The position numbers and the translations under genes are program-made. A model generated the notes under the pieces. That model worked only from the letters and a program-made list of their open reading frames with translations, did not search any database and was not told the origin of the DNA. This document shows, piece after piece, positions 1 to 9,051 of a DNA stretch of 52,762 nt. The stretch is from Pseudomonadota bacterium (lineage in GTDB: Bacteria > Pseudomonadota > Alphaproteobacteria > Sphingomonadales > Sphingomonadaceae). The stretch's first letter is position 1. The number at the start of each line of letters is the position of its first letter. The stretch spans positions 1 to 52,762 of the forward strand of contig JAFAGN010000041.1 of assembly GCA_023422695.1 (NCBI GenBank), given 5' to 3'.

Positions 1-194
1 TGCTCGTCATAGCTGAAACCGATCGCGCCCCAATCGTCGCCGCTGCCGCCGGTCTTGAGCAGGGTCTCGCTGACTTTCTCGGCTTCGTCGAGCGAACCGC
101 CGCCCGAGACACTGTCGTTCTTCGACGTATTGCACGCGGACAACGCCAATAACGCGCAACCCGCCAGCGCGGCCGTTCCGAATCTGACACCCAT
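1..194 (-). CDS. Lipoprotein, partial (runs off left edge)
   Basis: The N-terminal 64 residues of a secreted lipoprotein. After a short start (MGVRF) comes a hydrophobic stretch ending in a lipobox LSAC, then a Ser/Gly-rich linker (SVSGGGS). The ATG at 194 is preferred over the ATG at 200 because a GGGAG lies six bases before it. The mature part (DEAEKVSETLLKTGG) matches no family I can name. The C-terminus lies outside the window. Confidence 0.7.
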   Translation of the reverse strand, partial: MGVRFGTAALAGCALLALSACNTSKNDSVSGGGSLDEAEKVSETLLKTGGSGDDWGAIGFSYDE

Positions 195-629
195 TCCCAT
201 CTCCCATCGATATTTATCGTTCTAAATTCGCCAGCGATTCGTGACCTTTCGGTTCGCAAGTTTTCGTACGGCTGCGTCTCTCCAGCCACAGCCAAGGACC
301 GCGCCGGGCATTTGGCGCCCGAAACAGACACTGCGATAGCAGTCCTACGACCGAGGGGAAACGAAAATTATAACGATTGTTTTGTTTTTCCACCCGAGAA
401 AACAAACGACGATCCGCCAAATACTGATAGTTTGCCCGGACCGCCAAGCATCGATTGACCATGATGGGTGCCGCCGGCGAAGGCGTTTCGCCGACACCGC
501 CACTTCGCTAAAAAGAACCGACCAACGATCTCGAAGCGCAGCCGATCTGACAGAAGGCCAGCTCACCATCCCCTTGCCGTTTTCTACTAGGCAGTCAAAA
601 GAAAACTGATAATAATCGATTACTCCGAT
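195..629. other. Intergenic region without a supported gene
   Basis: The 435 bases hold short open frames on both strands, but none has a ribosome site or protein-like composition. Two hairpins are visible: TTTGTTTT pairing with AAAACAAA near 387-412, and GGCGAA pairing with TTCGCC near 477-493. An ATCGATATTTAT element sits at 206-217 just upstream of the lipoprotein start, and a perfect palindrome TAATCGATTA sits at 613-622 just upstream of the next gene. Both belong to the dyad family described in the findings. Confidence 0.5.
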
Positions 630-1325
630 ATGGTGGGGCACGACGTGATACTAAGGGACATGCTTATTGCCAGCGGCATGCTGGCACTGGTCGCAATCGG
701 CTTTGTCCTGGGGTATCGATTCTGGCGCGGCGGCAACATATTGCTCGGCGCAGAGTGGATGATCCTCGGCTTCTCGGCGCTCAACTTTGCTGCCTGGTCC
801 CTCTTTCGCTTCGAACTATCATTTCATCTGTCGATGATCTGTGACGCATTTTCGCGCAGCGTCGGCATTCCGATCGTTGCCACGCTCGGGCTGGCCAAGC
901 TGACCGACGGATACGACGTGTCAAAGGCAACGAAGTGGCTGTTACTGGTCGGCGGATTTCCTCTCGCCTACGGCCTTCTCTCTTATCCTCCGATACAAAC
1001 GACGCTGCCCTACGCCTTCTTCGTTTGCGGCCTCATCGCGAACATCTTCCTTCTATATTTCTCGCTGCGGCTGGCGCGCGTGGGCGAGCGCGCTCACGCC
1101 TTGGCCATCCTGCTTGTGAACATCAGCTTCGTGATGATGGCGCTGCTGGAAGGGATTATTGCGATCCCGGGCGACGAGACCAACCTTGTCCTCAACTTCT
1201 TTTTTCTCGCAGGGTGGGTCTGGGCTATCGGTTTTGCGGAAATCTATTTCGCCTATCAAGCCTTGGCCCGTCACATCGCGCCGCAGCCTCTGGCCGACGA
1301 TGCAAATTCGCTCCCCGCCATCTGA
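630..1325 (+). CDS. Multi-pass membrane protein of unknown function
   Basis: A 231-residue protein with about seven hydrophobic helices and short polar loops, ending in a hydrophilic tail (QPLADDANSLPAI). No motif allows a functional call. Its architecture resembles small seven-helix inner-membrane proteins. The start at 630 lacks a good ribosome site; an in-frame ATG at 660 (MLIASGMLALVAIG) would begin directly in helix 1 and is equally plausible. The palindrome TAATCGATTA at 613-622 lies directly upstream, so the gene may belong to the same regulon as the genes to its right. It converges on the MFS gene with a 31-base gap. Confidence 0.65.
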   Translation: MVGHDVILRDMLIASGMLALVAIGFVLGYRFWRGGNILLGAEWMILGFSALNFAAWSLFRFELSFHLSMICDAFSRSVGIPIVATLGLAKLTDGYDVSKATKWLLLVGGFPLAYGLLSYPPIQTTLPYAFFVCGLIANIFLLYFSLRLARVGERAHALAILLVNISFVMMALLEGIIAIPGDETNLVLNFFFLAGWVWAIGFAEIYFAYQALARHIAPQPLADDANSLPAI

Positions 1326-1356
1326 TCGAAACGCACGCGGCATGCCCCCACATCAT

Positions 1357-2610
1357 TCATGATGGCGTAGCAGCCTCCCGGTCAGGCGCAGACGGGCCCA
1401 GCGCCTGGCCATGCAATCGGGCATGCAATAAACTGGTGATCGCCAAAACAAAGGCGCCAAAAACGATCAGAAGGCCGCTTGCCATGATCATTGCGCCATA
1501 GCCGCCGAGTTCGATGATCGGCCCTGCCACCATACCGATGACGACGCCCGCAGCACCGCCGGCGGCGGGCGCCGCCACAAATAGACGCTGGGTCGCATCA
1601 ACCTTTCGTATGACCGCGTAGTAAGCGGGCTGCGCCAACCCCCACCCCATGGCAAATGCGATGGCGCCTGCGATATAAGCCGCCTCGCCCTGAAACGCCA
1701 ACAATCCAAAACCTGTGAGAGTGAACAGCGACCCGGCGCACACGAACACCAGGCTGGGCAGCCGTCCGCCGAGCCATGCCACAATCGACGCCGTCACGAT
1801 CGTCGCAAGCGAACAAAGGCTGAGCGCCACACCGATCGCCGCATGTGACACCCCGCGATCGACACCGATCCGCTCGATAAAATACCAAAAGCCCAAAATA
1901 CCGCCGGTAAAGGCGGCGATTGCCAGCAGTGCCAGCCAGGCCGATATCGCCGCTGTGGTCAACATCGCCGGGCGCGGGCGGGAGGTGACCGCCGCTGGCG
2001 CGCCACCCGAAACATCCACGCCCTTTCGCGGCAGCCACCGGCACGCCAGAAGGCCGCTCGCCACAATGGCGGCAATCGTCAGAAAAAGGCCGGAAACGCC
2101 GAAGTTCGGGATCACATAGGCCGCCGCAGGGGCAGTCACTGCGGCGCTCAAAAAAGCCTGGAAGCCGACCGACACGCCATAGTTGCGGTCGGGATTGCTG
2201 CTGTCGCCCAAGCTGGCGAACGCGGGAATGCCGAGCCCACCCTTCAACAGCCCCAGAATCGCAAAAAGCGCCAGAATGGCTTCCGGGGCAGCAAGAAAGG
2301 CGCCGCTGACCAATGCGGTGGTCGCGAGGAGAACCATCAGCATGCTGAAAGTCCGCCAGTCGACCCGTCGAACCCAAAACGGCCCGGACACAAGGCAGGC
2401 CGTCGAAAAGCCGACGAAAATGGCACTGATATGACCGAGTTGCCGGTCGGTCAGGCCATGCGAGTCAGCAAGCGCCCCCAGTATGAGCGGCTGAAGATTG
2501 ACCACGAGCATATTGAGGCCGCTCAGATAGGCTGCGGCCACGACCGCCGTCGGGGCATCAAGCGCCTCCTGCCGCTCTCGGATGGTTTCGGTCAAGCAGA
2601 ACACTCCCAT
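1357..2610 (-). CDS. MFS transporter
   Basis: A 417-residue inner-membrane transporter with about twelve hydrophobic helices and a longer polar loop in the middle (RKGVDVSGGAPAAVTSRPRP), the usual two-times-six major-facilitator layout. The substrate cannot be read from the sequence. It is divergent from the thioesterase/TetR pair and shares with them a roughly 200-base AT-rich promoter region containing AAATCGATTAAA. Within this locus an uptake or export role for the catabolised compound or its products is an inference. Confidence 0.8.
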   Translation of the reverse strand: MGVFCLTETIRERQEALDAPTAVVAAAYLSGLNMLVVNLQPLILGALADSHGLTDRQLGHISAIFVGFSTACLVSGPFWVRRVDWRTFSMLMVLLATTALVSGAFLAAPEAILALFAILGLLKGGLGIPAFASLGDSSNPDRNYGVSVGFQAFLSAAVTAPAAAYVIPNFGVSGLFLTIAAIVASGLLACRWLPRKGVDVSGGAPAAVTSRPRPAMLTTAAISAWLALLAIAAFTGGILGFWYFIERIGVDRGVSHAAIGVALSLCSLATIVTASIVAWLGGRLPSLVFVCAGSLFTLTGFGLLAFQGEAAYIAGAIAFAMGWGLAQPAYYAVIRKVDATQRLFVAAPAAGGAAGVVIGMVAGPIIELGGYGAMIMASGLLIVFGAFVLAITSLLHARLHGQALGPSAPDREAATPS

Positions 2611-2640
2611 GAAGCCTGATCCGAAGCGTGTCGGGCCGCC

Positions 2641-2700
2641 GACATTAAATCAATTGAAATCGATTAAATTCCGATAGGGATTGATCGAAAATTTCGAAAT
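2641..2700. promoter_or_regulatory. AT-rich divergent control region with ATCGAT dyad
   Basis: Between the divergent MFS and thioesterase genes lies the palindrome AATCGATT (2658-2665) inside a longer imperfect dyad, followed by further TTGATCGAAAATTTCGAAA-like symmetry at 2681-2699. The same core recurs near most promoters up to 14.5 kb. I read it as a shared operator; the binding protein is unknown. Confidence 0.45.
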
Positions 2701-2816
2701 CCACTAGAAGGCGGTGGCGAAACCATCCCATTTATCAAAAATTATTCATTTTTAAGCTTGCCGGAGAGCACCTCTCCGCTCGATAAGAAGTGAAGCAGCG
2801 AGCAGCGGAGATGACA

Positions 2817-3281
2817 ATGGCGGACGGGAATGCGACAGCGGCGCAGCTTGGACCGCCGATCGAAGCGGGCGCGTGGCAAGGCTGGTCGAGTTGGACTGGC
2901 ATCGAACCTTTCGAAGACCATAGCGGTCCCTTTTACGCGAAGCGCGAGGGGAACGGGAATGTCGTTACGGGCTTTCGCCTCGAGCCCAAAAATATGAACG
3001 CCGGAGGCGGGGCGCATGGCGGCGCGCTGATGACCTTCGCCGACTATTCGCTGTTCATGATCGCGATCGATCATGTCGCAGGGCTCGATTGTGTTACGGT
3101 CAGCTTCGCTTCGGAGTTCGTGGGCAACGCCTCCGTTGGCTGCTTGCTGACCTGCCGCGGCGATGTCATCAAAGCAGGCCGCAGCCTGATCTTTGTTCGC
3201 GGGATTATCGACGTCGACGGCGCTCCAGTACTCAACTTTTCGGGCACGATAAAGATACTCAGACCCAGGACCGCCGAATGA
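2817..3281 (+). CDS. PaaI/YiiD-like hotdog thioesterase
   Basis: A protein of about 154 residues of the hotdog-fold thioesterase family. The segment GGGAHGGALMTFADYSLFM is the typical HGG-containing helix start of PaaI-type acyl-CoA thioesterases, which hydrolyse acyl-CoA esters in the cytoplasm. I chose the ATG at 2817 because GGAG ends six bases before it; the frame stays open back to a GTG at 2790. The TetR gene follows 129 bases downstream in the same direction, so the two may be co-transcribed. The gene could release CoA from products of the neighbouring acyl-CoA dehydrogenase. Confidence 0.8.
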   Translation: MADGNATAAQLGPPIEAGAWQGWSSWTGIEPFEDHSGPFYAKREGNGNVVTGFRLEPKNMNAGGGAHGGALMTFADYSLFMIAIDHVAGLDCVTVSFASEFVGNASVGCLLTCRGDVIKAGRSLIFVRGIIDVDGAPVLNFSGTIKILRPRTAE

Positions 3282-3410
3282 CAGGCGTCACGAGGTCGCG
3301 ACAGGCGATTGGTTGAAAAACCTAACGGCAAAAGCGAGGGCTCCGAGGTTGCCCAGCTTTTGACACTCATCTAGACCCGCGCAACGGGCTGGCAGGACAG
3401 GGAAGTTCAC

Positions 3411-4178
3411 ATGGCGACGAGCAAGGCGATTGAGAAGCTTGCGGCCGAAAAGCCGACAGCCACGCGCAAACGGGGTGTCAGTCCGCGCGCACCCTCGCGC
3501 GGGCGCGGCATCCTGCGATATGCAGCGCTGCTCGATGCCACCGCCGAGCTGCTTCGTGAGCAGGCGCCCGACGCAATCGGCCTTTATCAGATTGCCGAGC
3601 GGGCCGGGGTTCCCCCTGCATCGGTCTATCATTTTTTCCCGACGAAAGAGGCGGCCTATGTCGCTCTCGCATCGCGTTGCAGCGAAGAAATACTCGACGT
3701 CCATCGGACGCCGATCGAAGCGCGGCTAATCGATAGCTGGCAGGATCTTTACCGGATCGATGCACGCCGGGCGATGGAGTTCTACAACAACCATCCGCCC
3801 TATCTGAAGATCATCTATGGCGGCTATGGCGGCGTCGACGCGCATAATGTCGACAAGGTGCTCGCCCTGTCCTTTTCGACGTCGAGCTACGACCGGCTCA
3901 ATCGCATCTTTCACATGCCCGTCATTCGCGAGCCGGAGAAGAAGTTCGAAATCCGCCTCGGAATTCTGGACAGCGTCTGGCAGATTTCGGTGCGGCGCCA
4001 TGGCCATATTACGGAGGAATATTTCGAAGAGTCGGTGAAGGCCGCGATCGCTTATGCCCGGCTGTATATTCCCGACCATCTTGAACCGCGCGATCTTCTT
4101 CTGGATGCGGTGCGGCGCGGCGGCACGATCGAGCTGCCCTATGACGGCGACGCGCCGGAGGATCCGAACGACGATTGA
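3411..4178 (+). CDS. TetR-family transcriptional regulator
   Basis: A 255-residue regulator. A basic N-terminal tail (about 40 residues) precedes a TetR-type helix-turn-helix (ALLDATAELLREQ...QIAERAGVPPASVYHFFPTKEAAY, residues about 43-82), and a helical ligand-binding domain follows. An AGGGAAG ribosome site fits the ATG. The C-terminus is acidic (DGDAPEDPNDD). It lies at the centre of the ATCGAT-dyad region and is my first candidate for the protein that binds those dyads; that is inference. It converges on the TonB-receptor gene. Confidence 0.85.
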   Translation: MATSKAIEKLAAEKPTATRKRGVSPRAPSRGRGILRYAALLDATAELLREQAPDAIGLYQIAERAGVPPASVYHFFPTKEAAYVALASRCSEEILDVHRTPIEARLIDSWQDLYRIDARRAMEFYNNHPPYLKIIYGGYGGVDAHNVDKVLALSFSTSSYDRLNRIFHMPVIREPEKKFEIRLGILDSVWQISVRRHGHITEEYFEESVKAAIAYARLYIPDHLEPRDLLLDAVRRGGTIELPYDGDAPEDPNDD

Positions 4179-4244
4179 TGCCCGACCCGGGTTTGCGAAA
4201 GCAGGCCAGCGCGCGGAAAGCGGCGGGACGTTATCCGACCAAAG

Positions 4245-4275
4245 CAAAAAAATGGCCGGGACAACGTCCCGGCCA
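4245..4275 (-). terminator. Rho-independent terminator of the TonB-receptor gene
   Basis: A perfect 9-bp stem GGCCGGGAC/GTCCCGGCC (4254-4262 and 4266-4274) with a 3-base loop is followed, on the minus strand, by seven T residues (A run at 4246-4252). It lies 20 bases after the receptor stop codon. Confidence 0.9.
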
Positions 4276-4295
4276 ATTGGTGCCACTTTGCGACG

Positions 4296-6755
4296 TTACC
4301 ATTTATATCCAAGTTCGATGCCGATCGTGCGCGGCCGCCCGATCGATTCATAAAGGTCAATCGGTGCATAGGGCGTGATACGCGTGTTGACCGCAAACAC
4401 CGTGCGCTTGTCGAAGATGTTGCGCGCGAATAGCGATGCCGTCACCGGTCCGTGACTCCACCCCACGTAGGCATTGAACAGCCAATAGGACGGGATCGTC
4501 GGATAACGGGCGCCCAGGGTCGGCAAATTCATGCGCGATTTGCCCTTGTAATTGCCGTTGAACGACGCGGTGATCATATCCTCGTCATTGAGTTCATGCT
4601 CATAGTTCAACGAGAAGGTTCCGCTATGGCGCGGCGCCGACGGCAGCGGCGTGCCCTTGGTCCCGACAATCGCGCAGGGAATATCGGCGCCTGGAACCCC
4701 GCTTCCGTCACCCGATTCGACACAGAAATCCTCGGTCAGGGTCGCCTTGGTATAGGCATAGCCGCCCTGGAAGCTCAGCGTGTCGGTGAGGTTGCCCGAA
4801 AGCTCGAACTCGAAGCCCTTGCTTTCGGCCTCTTTGCCGTTGAACACAGCGGGCCAGAAATTGACCGCGGTAAAGCCGCCGATCTGCGGGTCCTTCCATT
4901 TCGCCAGGAAGATGTCCGCCGTGTAACGCCATCCGTTGTCAAAGCGACCCTTCACCCCGATCTCGAAATTATCGACCGAGTCAGGCTCGTAATTGAGGAG
5001 TGATGCCGGCTCGCGAATGAATCCGGTCAACGCAAAGGCGTTCGCCCCGCCGCGCCGGAAGCCTTGCGAGAAGGTCGCATAGACGCGGTGTCCGGGCGTA
5101 TATTCATAGGTCGCGTTGAGGCGGAATTTCGCGTCCGAGAATTTCGCCGAATTGACACTGCTCTCGGATATCCCGAACGCGGGCAGGATATTGTCGACCG
5201 AACGCTTCAGCTTCTGCTCGAACACGCGGACGCCAGCGGTCAGGTCGAGCCCTTCAATCGCGTGCCAGGTAATTTCGCCGAAGACGGCCTTTTCGGTGAA
5301 GCGATTGGTACCCGACACCGCAAAGATAAATTCTTCCGGACCCAGCGGTCCGAATCCGGGGGTCGTTACGCCGGGAAGCTGGTTATAGGCCTGCTGTCCG
5401 GGCGCATGACCGTTCCACGCGGTTCGGGCCTTCTCATTCTGATAATAGAGCCCCACGGTATAATCGATCGGGCCGTCGCCGTTCGAAACGAGGCGGAGTT
5501 CCTGCGTTTTGGAAGTCGTGCGGTCGGCATATTGATAGATCGCATTATAGCGCGGGTTGATCGGGGTGCCCGTGTAATAGGGCAGATAGGCAGGCGGCAG
5601 CCCGAGATTGCCCCAGGTACCGTCGACCCAGACCTCGCCGTCGGTTTTGAAATAGCTCGACGTGGATGACAGGGTAGCAAAACCGAGATCATAGCTCATG
5701 TCGAGCGTCGTCATGTTCGACGTACGCTCGAACGGCTGGCGGCTGCGCGATACGACCTCATATTCGCCCGTGTCGGGATAGCTGATCGACGGCGCCAGCG
5801 GATCGGGACCGCCTTGATAGGCCGGAGTATCTGTCGACGGTCCGAACCCCGTCAGGCGCGACAGATTATGTGCCATTGTGATGTCGAGTTCTGCGACCGG
5901 CTGCCAGCGGATAGCGCCGCGGACATTGGTCACACGCGACGTGTTTGCATCCTTCTTGTTGTAGACAGAGGGCGCGCTCGTCTGCGGCTGGCTGGGATCG
6001 GACAGGATCGGTTTGCCGATCGGATCGTCGCTGCCGCGCGCGAAAATCCCATATGTGTCGATAAAACCGCCCTCATAATCGTGGCTCGCCGACACGCGCA
6101 CCGCAAGCGTCTCGCCAACCGGGATGTTGACGAGGCCGCCGAAGCCATAGTCGTAATCCTTCGAATGGGCGATGTCGGCGGCGCTGGCTTTCAACCGACC
6201 TTCAAAACGTCCAAGCGCAGGCTGATTGGGGATCAGGCGAATGGTGCCCCCCAAAGCGCCGGAACCGTAAAGCGTGCCCTGCGGTCCCCGCAAAACTTCG
6301 ACGCGCTCAATGTCTTCAACCTGGAAGTAGCTCGCATAGGGCGCGTTACCCAGATAGGTGCCGACCGGATTCTGCTCGAGCGCCACGCCGTTGCGGTTGT
6401 TGGCAGATGCGTTCAGCCCGCGCATGATCTGGCGCTGCGCACCCAGGAACTGGTTTCCGCTCGACGTCACCACCAGGTTCGGAACCTGCCGCGACAGATC
6501 CTCGATCGTCGCCACCCCTGCGCGGTCTAGCGACTCAGCGGTGACTGCGGTGATGTTGTATGGGATTTGCGTAACATCCTGCTGACGGCGGTTCGCCGTC
6601 ACCACGATATCGTTGTTGGAGTTGCTCTCCTCTGCGGCGGGCGCTTCGGTTGGCGCCTCTTGCGCCAGCGCAGGCTGACTTGCCATCGAAGCCAGAATCC
6701 CCCCGAGCGCCGTCACGCTTAGAAGCCGGACCATATGATTGTCCCTGGACCGCAT
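4296..6755 (-). CDS. TonB-dependent outer-membrane receptor
   Basis: An 819-residue outer-membrane receptor. The ATG at 6755 has a strong AGGGAGGAG site, and the product starts with a signal peptide ending near QPALAQ. A low-complexity linker and the TonB-box-like NDIVVTANRR precede a plug domain with the canonical VEVLRGPQGTLYGSGALGG segment, followed by a 22-strand-type beta barrel that ends in an aromatic residue (ELGYKW), as BAM substrates do. Such sphingomonad receptors import many kinds of compound, not only iron chelates, so the substrate is open. The promoter region carries the TAATCGATATT dyad, and the peptide/sulfotransferase pair is divergent. Confidence 0.93.
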   Translation of the reverse strand: MRSRDNHMVRLLSVTALGGILASMASQPALAQEAPTEAPAAEESNSNNDIVVTANRRQQDVTQIPYNITAVTAESLDRAGVATIEDLSRQVPNLVVTSSGNQFLGAQRQIMRGLNASANNRNGVALEQNPVGTYLGNAPYASYFQVEDIERVEVLRGPQGTLYGSGALGGTIRLIPNQPALGRFEGRLKASAADIAHSKDYDYGFGGLVNIPVGETLAVRVSASHDYEGGFIDTYGIFARGSDDPIGKPILSDPSQPQTSAPSVYNKKDANTSRVTNVRGAIRWQPVAELDITMAHNLSRLTGFGPSTDTPAYQGGPDPLAPSISYPDTGEYEVVSRSRQPFERTSNMTTLDMSYDLGFATLSSTSSYFKTDGEVWVDGTWGNLGLPPAYLPYYTGTPINPRYNAIYQYADRTTSKTQELRLVSNGDGPIDYTVGLYYQNEKARTAWNGHAPGQQAYNQLPGVTTPGFGPLGPEEFIFAVSGTNRFTEKAVFGEITWHAIEGLDLTAGVRVFEQKLKRSVDNILPAFGISESSVNSAKFSDAKFRLNATYEYTPGHRVYATFSQGFRRGGANAFALTGFIREPASLLNYEPDSVDNFEIGVKGRFDNGWRYTADIFLAKWKDPQIGGFTAVNFWPAVFNGKEAESKGFEFELSGNLTDTLSFQGGYAYTKATLTEDFCVESGDGSGVPGADIPCAIVGTKGTPLPSAPRHSGTFSLNYEHELNDEDMITASFNGNYKGKSRMNLPTLGARYPTIPSYWLFNAYVGWSHGPVTASLFARNIFDKRTVFAVNTRITPYAPIDLYESIGRPRTIGIELGYKW

Positions 6756-7256
6756 TTCATACTCCTCCCTTGTCGAGACAAACAGCATCGCCTGCCGATG
6801 CCGCCGCTCCTCCGCCAAGCCTGCGAGCTTGTGCCGCATTCGCCTGTCGATGCACTTTTAATCGATATTTGTTGACTTGACAAGATGGCATTGAGAATCG
6901 GCCGGGAGGAGGAGGATCAAGTCGCCTCACCCGCCGATCAGCTCGATATAGTTCAATATAAGTCCCCAAAAATGAGATATTTTCGACGCCTCCCGTCGTG
7001 GCGCCATTCACCGGTCACACGGGCCAGGCGCGGAACAATCTGCAGCCAATTGTCGCGATAGCTGCACGACTCGCTTTCTCAACAGCGAACGAGGCGCAAT
7101 AGGTGATTCGACGATCGGCACCGTCATGATACAAATATATATTCGAAAAATGGATTGAGCTTGGCCACCCAAGGCTTGGAGCACAGCCCGAGCAGAACCG
7201 CAGTCCGCACGACGTGCCCACTTCAATGAAAATGGTCGCGTCATAAAGTTTCAGAA
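6756..7256. promoter_or_regulatory. Receptor promoter region with ATCGAT dyad; otherwise no gene seen
   Basis: On the minus strand a TTGTCA box and a weak TAAAAG box, 17 bases apart, flank TAATCGATATT (6859-6869), so a protein bound there would sit in the receptor promoter. The rest of this stretch holds only short open frames without ribosome sites, and an AT-rich patch near 7128-7152. Confidence 0.4.
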
Positions 7257-7300
7257 TTTTAACCGATTAAAATTGACTTATTGCAAGCGTCAGCTAGATT
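7257..7300 (+). promoter_or_regulatory. Candidate promoter and operator of the peptide/sulfotransferase unit
   Basis: The near-palindrome TTTTAACCGATTAAAA (7257-7272) abuts a TTGACT -35 box (7273-7278). A TAGATT -10 box follows after 16 bases (7295-7300), and translation of the small peptide starts 89 bases later. The dyad is a variant of the ATCGAT element seen at neighbouring promoters. Confidence 0.5.
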
Positions 7301-7388
7301 GCCTCTACATGCGCGGCGAGCGGGCGAAGGCGCACGGCGGGGCAGCCGACAGCATCGCGGGCGGCGAGCCACGCCAGGGAAGGCGACA

Positions 7389-7532
7389 ATGGGCAAGATC
7401 ACGACAATCGAGAAGCCGGGAGATACTTCCTCCGCCGACGACTTCACGGTGCAGCTCCGAACGCCTGGCCCTGACACGTTCAGCTTCATGTGGAACGTCT
7501 CCACATGCAAAAGGCATTGCCCGCACAGCTAA
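7389..7532 (+). CDS. Small peptide (47 aa), candidate substrate of the adjacent sulfotransferase
   Basis: An intact 47-codon gene with a convincing ribosome site (AGGGAAGG, five bases from ATG). The N-terminal half is polar and charged (MGKITTIEKPGDTSSADDF) with no signal sequence. The C-terminal 17 residues are different in character: aromatic (FSFMWNV) and then Ser/Thr/Cys-rich (STCKRHCPHS), with two cysteines four residues apart. This leader-plus-core look is reminiscent of ribosomally made, modified peptides, but I do not recognise the family. It ends 15 bases before the TPR-sulfotransferase gene, which has no ribosome site of its own, suggesting coupled expression. It could also be a short regulatory leader. 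Confidence 0.55.
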   Translation: MGKITTIEKPGDTSSADDFTVQLRTPGPDTFSFMWNVSTCKRHCPHS

Positions 7533-7547
7533 ACGCTATCGATCGAC

Positions 7548-9041
7548 ATGCGCCGGAGCGCTATTGTCACGACCAAAGTTCTGGGAATTGCTCGCGCCAT
7601 GTTACCATCGCCGCAAGAATTGAACGGTATCGTTCGGCTGATCCGAAGCGGCCGAGCAGCGGTCGCGCTGCCCCAACTGAAGCGCTGGGTGGACACGGCA
7701 AAGGTGGTCGGCGCGGTCCATAGCCTTTTTCTGGAGGCTCTCATCACGCTGGGCGCGCGCAAAGAAGCCATCGACGCACTCTATGCGGCGATCGATCTTG
7801 GTGCAGATACGGCGGACGCGAACGACGCGCTGGCCTTTTTTGCGATGCAGCTCGATCGGCATGAATTGTCCAACCGCCTGTATCGCCGGACGATCGAGCT
7901 CGCGCCCCGCGACGCCCAACTCTGGTACAATTACGCGACGAGCGAGCGCAGCCTTGGCCGCCTGGCGGACGCGCTTGCCGCATGCGAGCGAGCGATTTCG
8001 CTCAATCCCCAGATGCGCCCTGCAATACTGCTCCGGTCGGAATTGGCGCGCGCGACCCGAGAGCGCAACAATGTCGAAAATCTGCGCGAGCGGATAGCGC
8101 GCGACCCGCACGGTGCAGACACGATGTTCCTGTCCTATGCCCTCGGCAAGGAACTTCACGAACTCGGCCTGTTCGACGAAGCGTTCGCCGCTTTCGATCG
8201 GGGCGCCAAGGCCCGGCGGCAAAGTCTGCGCTATGATGTTGCAATAGACGAACACAAGATGCGGTTGATCGCGGCCGCGTTCGCAGGCGCGCCACCCGCC
8301 GCAGACAGCGGCCCCGCCGATCGGCATATTTTCATCGTCGGGCTGCCACGGTCTGGCACAACCCTCACGGAACGCATCCTCGGCGGCTTGGCGGGGGTGC
8401 GCTCCAACAATGAAACCAACAATTTTTCGTCTGCCCTGTTGCGACACACGCCGGACACCGGCGGCGATGTGTTCATGCGTGCGGCCAATGCGAGATTCGC
8501 AGCGGTCGCGCGCGATTACGAAGCCCTGGCCGGGGCGGACGAACACCCCGGGCCGATCATCGAAAAGCTGCCGTTCAACTATCTGTATATCGGCGCGATC
8601 CTGCGCGCTTTTCCGCGCGCGCCGATTGTCTGGGTGCGGCGCGATCCTGTCGATTCCTGTTTCGCCATGTTCCGCACGCTCTTTGGCGCGGCCTATCCGT
8701 TCAGTTATGATTTTGGCGAGCTTGCGCGCTATTATGCCGCTTATGATCGCCTCATGCACCATTGGACGACGCTCTTTGGTGAGCGCCTGATCTGCGTCGA
8801 TTATGAAAATCTGGTCGCCGATCCAGCCGCGATCGCTCCCTCGCTAGCCGAACGATGCGGCCTCGGCTGGGACGACGCTGCCTTGGATATTGCGCAGAAC
8901 AGCACGGCTTCGTTGACAGCAAGCGCGGCTCAGGTGCGCGGAGGTATCTACACCAGCTCGTCGGGAATCTGGCGGAGCTACGGTGCGCACCTCTCCCCGT
9001 TGAAGGAACATCTCATCGCGAACGGAATTGCGGTAGGCTGA
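7548..9041 (+). CDS. TPR-repeat sulfotransferase
   Basis: A 497-residue fusion. Residues from about 20 to 250 form tetratricopeptide-like helical repeats (for example YNYATSERSLGRLADALAAC). The rest is a Sulfotransfer_3-type domain with the PAPS 5'-phosphosulfate loop IVGLPRSGTTLTERIL and the downstream WVRRDPVDSCFAMFRTLF segment that contacts the 3'-phosphate. Such enzymes transfer sulfate from PAPS to an acceptor, and the repeats probably bind a peptide or protein. The start is uncertain: the ATG at 7548 and a later one at 7600 both lack a Shine-Dalgarno. The small peptide upstream is the obvious candidate acceptor. It converges on the second MFS gene. Confidence 0.85.
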   Translation: MRRSAIVTTKVLGIARAMLPSPQELNGIVRLIRSGRAAVALPQLKRWVDTAKVVGAVHSLFLEALITLGARKEAIDALYAAIDLGADTADANDALAFFAMQLDRHELSNRLYRRTIELAPRDAQLWYNYATSERSLGRLADALAACERAISLNPQMRPAILLRSELARATRERNNVENLRERIARDPHGADTMFLSYALGKELHELGLFDEAFAAFDRGAKARRQSLRYDVAIDEHKMRLIAAAFAGAPPAADSGPADRHIFIVGLPRSGTTLTERILGGLAGVRSNNETNNFSSALLRHTPDTGGDVFMRAANARFAAVARDYEALAGADEHPGPIIEKLPFNYLYIGAILRAFPRAPIVWVRRDPVDSCFAMFRTLFGAAYPFSYDFGELARYYAAYDRLMHHWTTLFGERLICVDYENLVADPAAIAPSLAERCGLGWDDAALDIAQNSTASLTASAAQVRGGIYTSSSGIWRSYGAHLSPLKEHLIANGIAVG

Positions 9042-9051
9042 CAGCGGGGCG

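Noticed and set aside
7008..7244. 78-codon minus-strand frame upstream of the peptide gene
   Set aside because: No ribosome site, basic low-complexity product, and it would overlap the control region.
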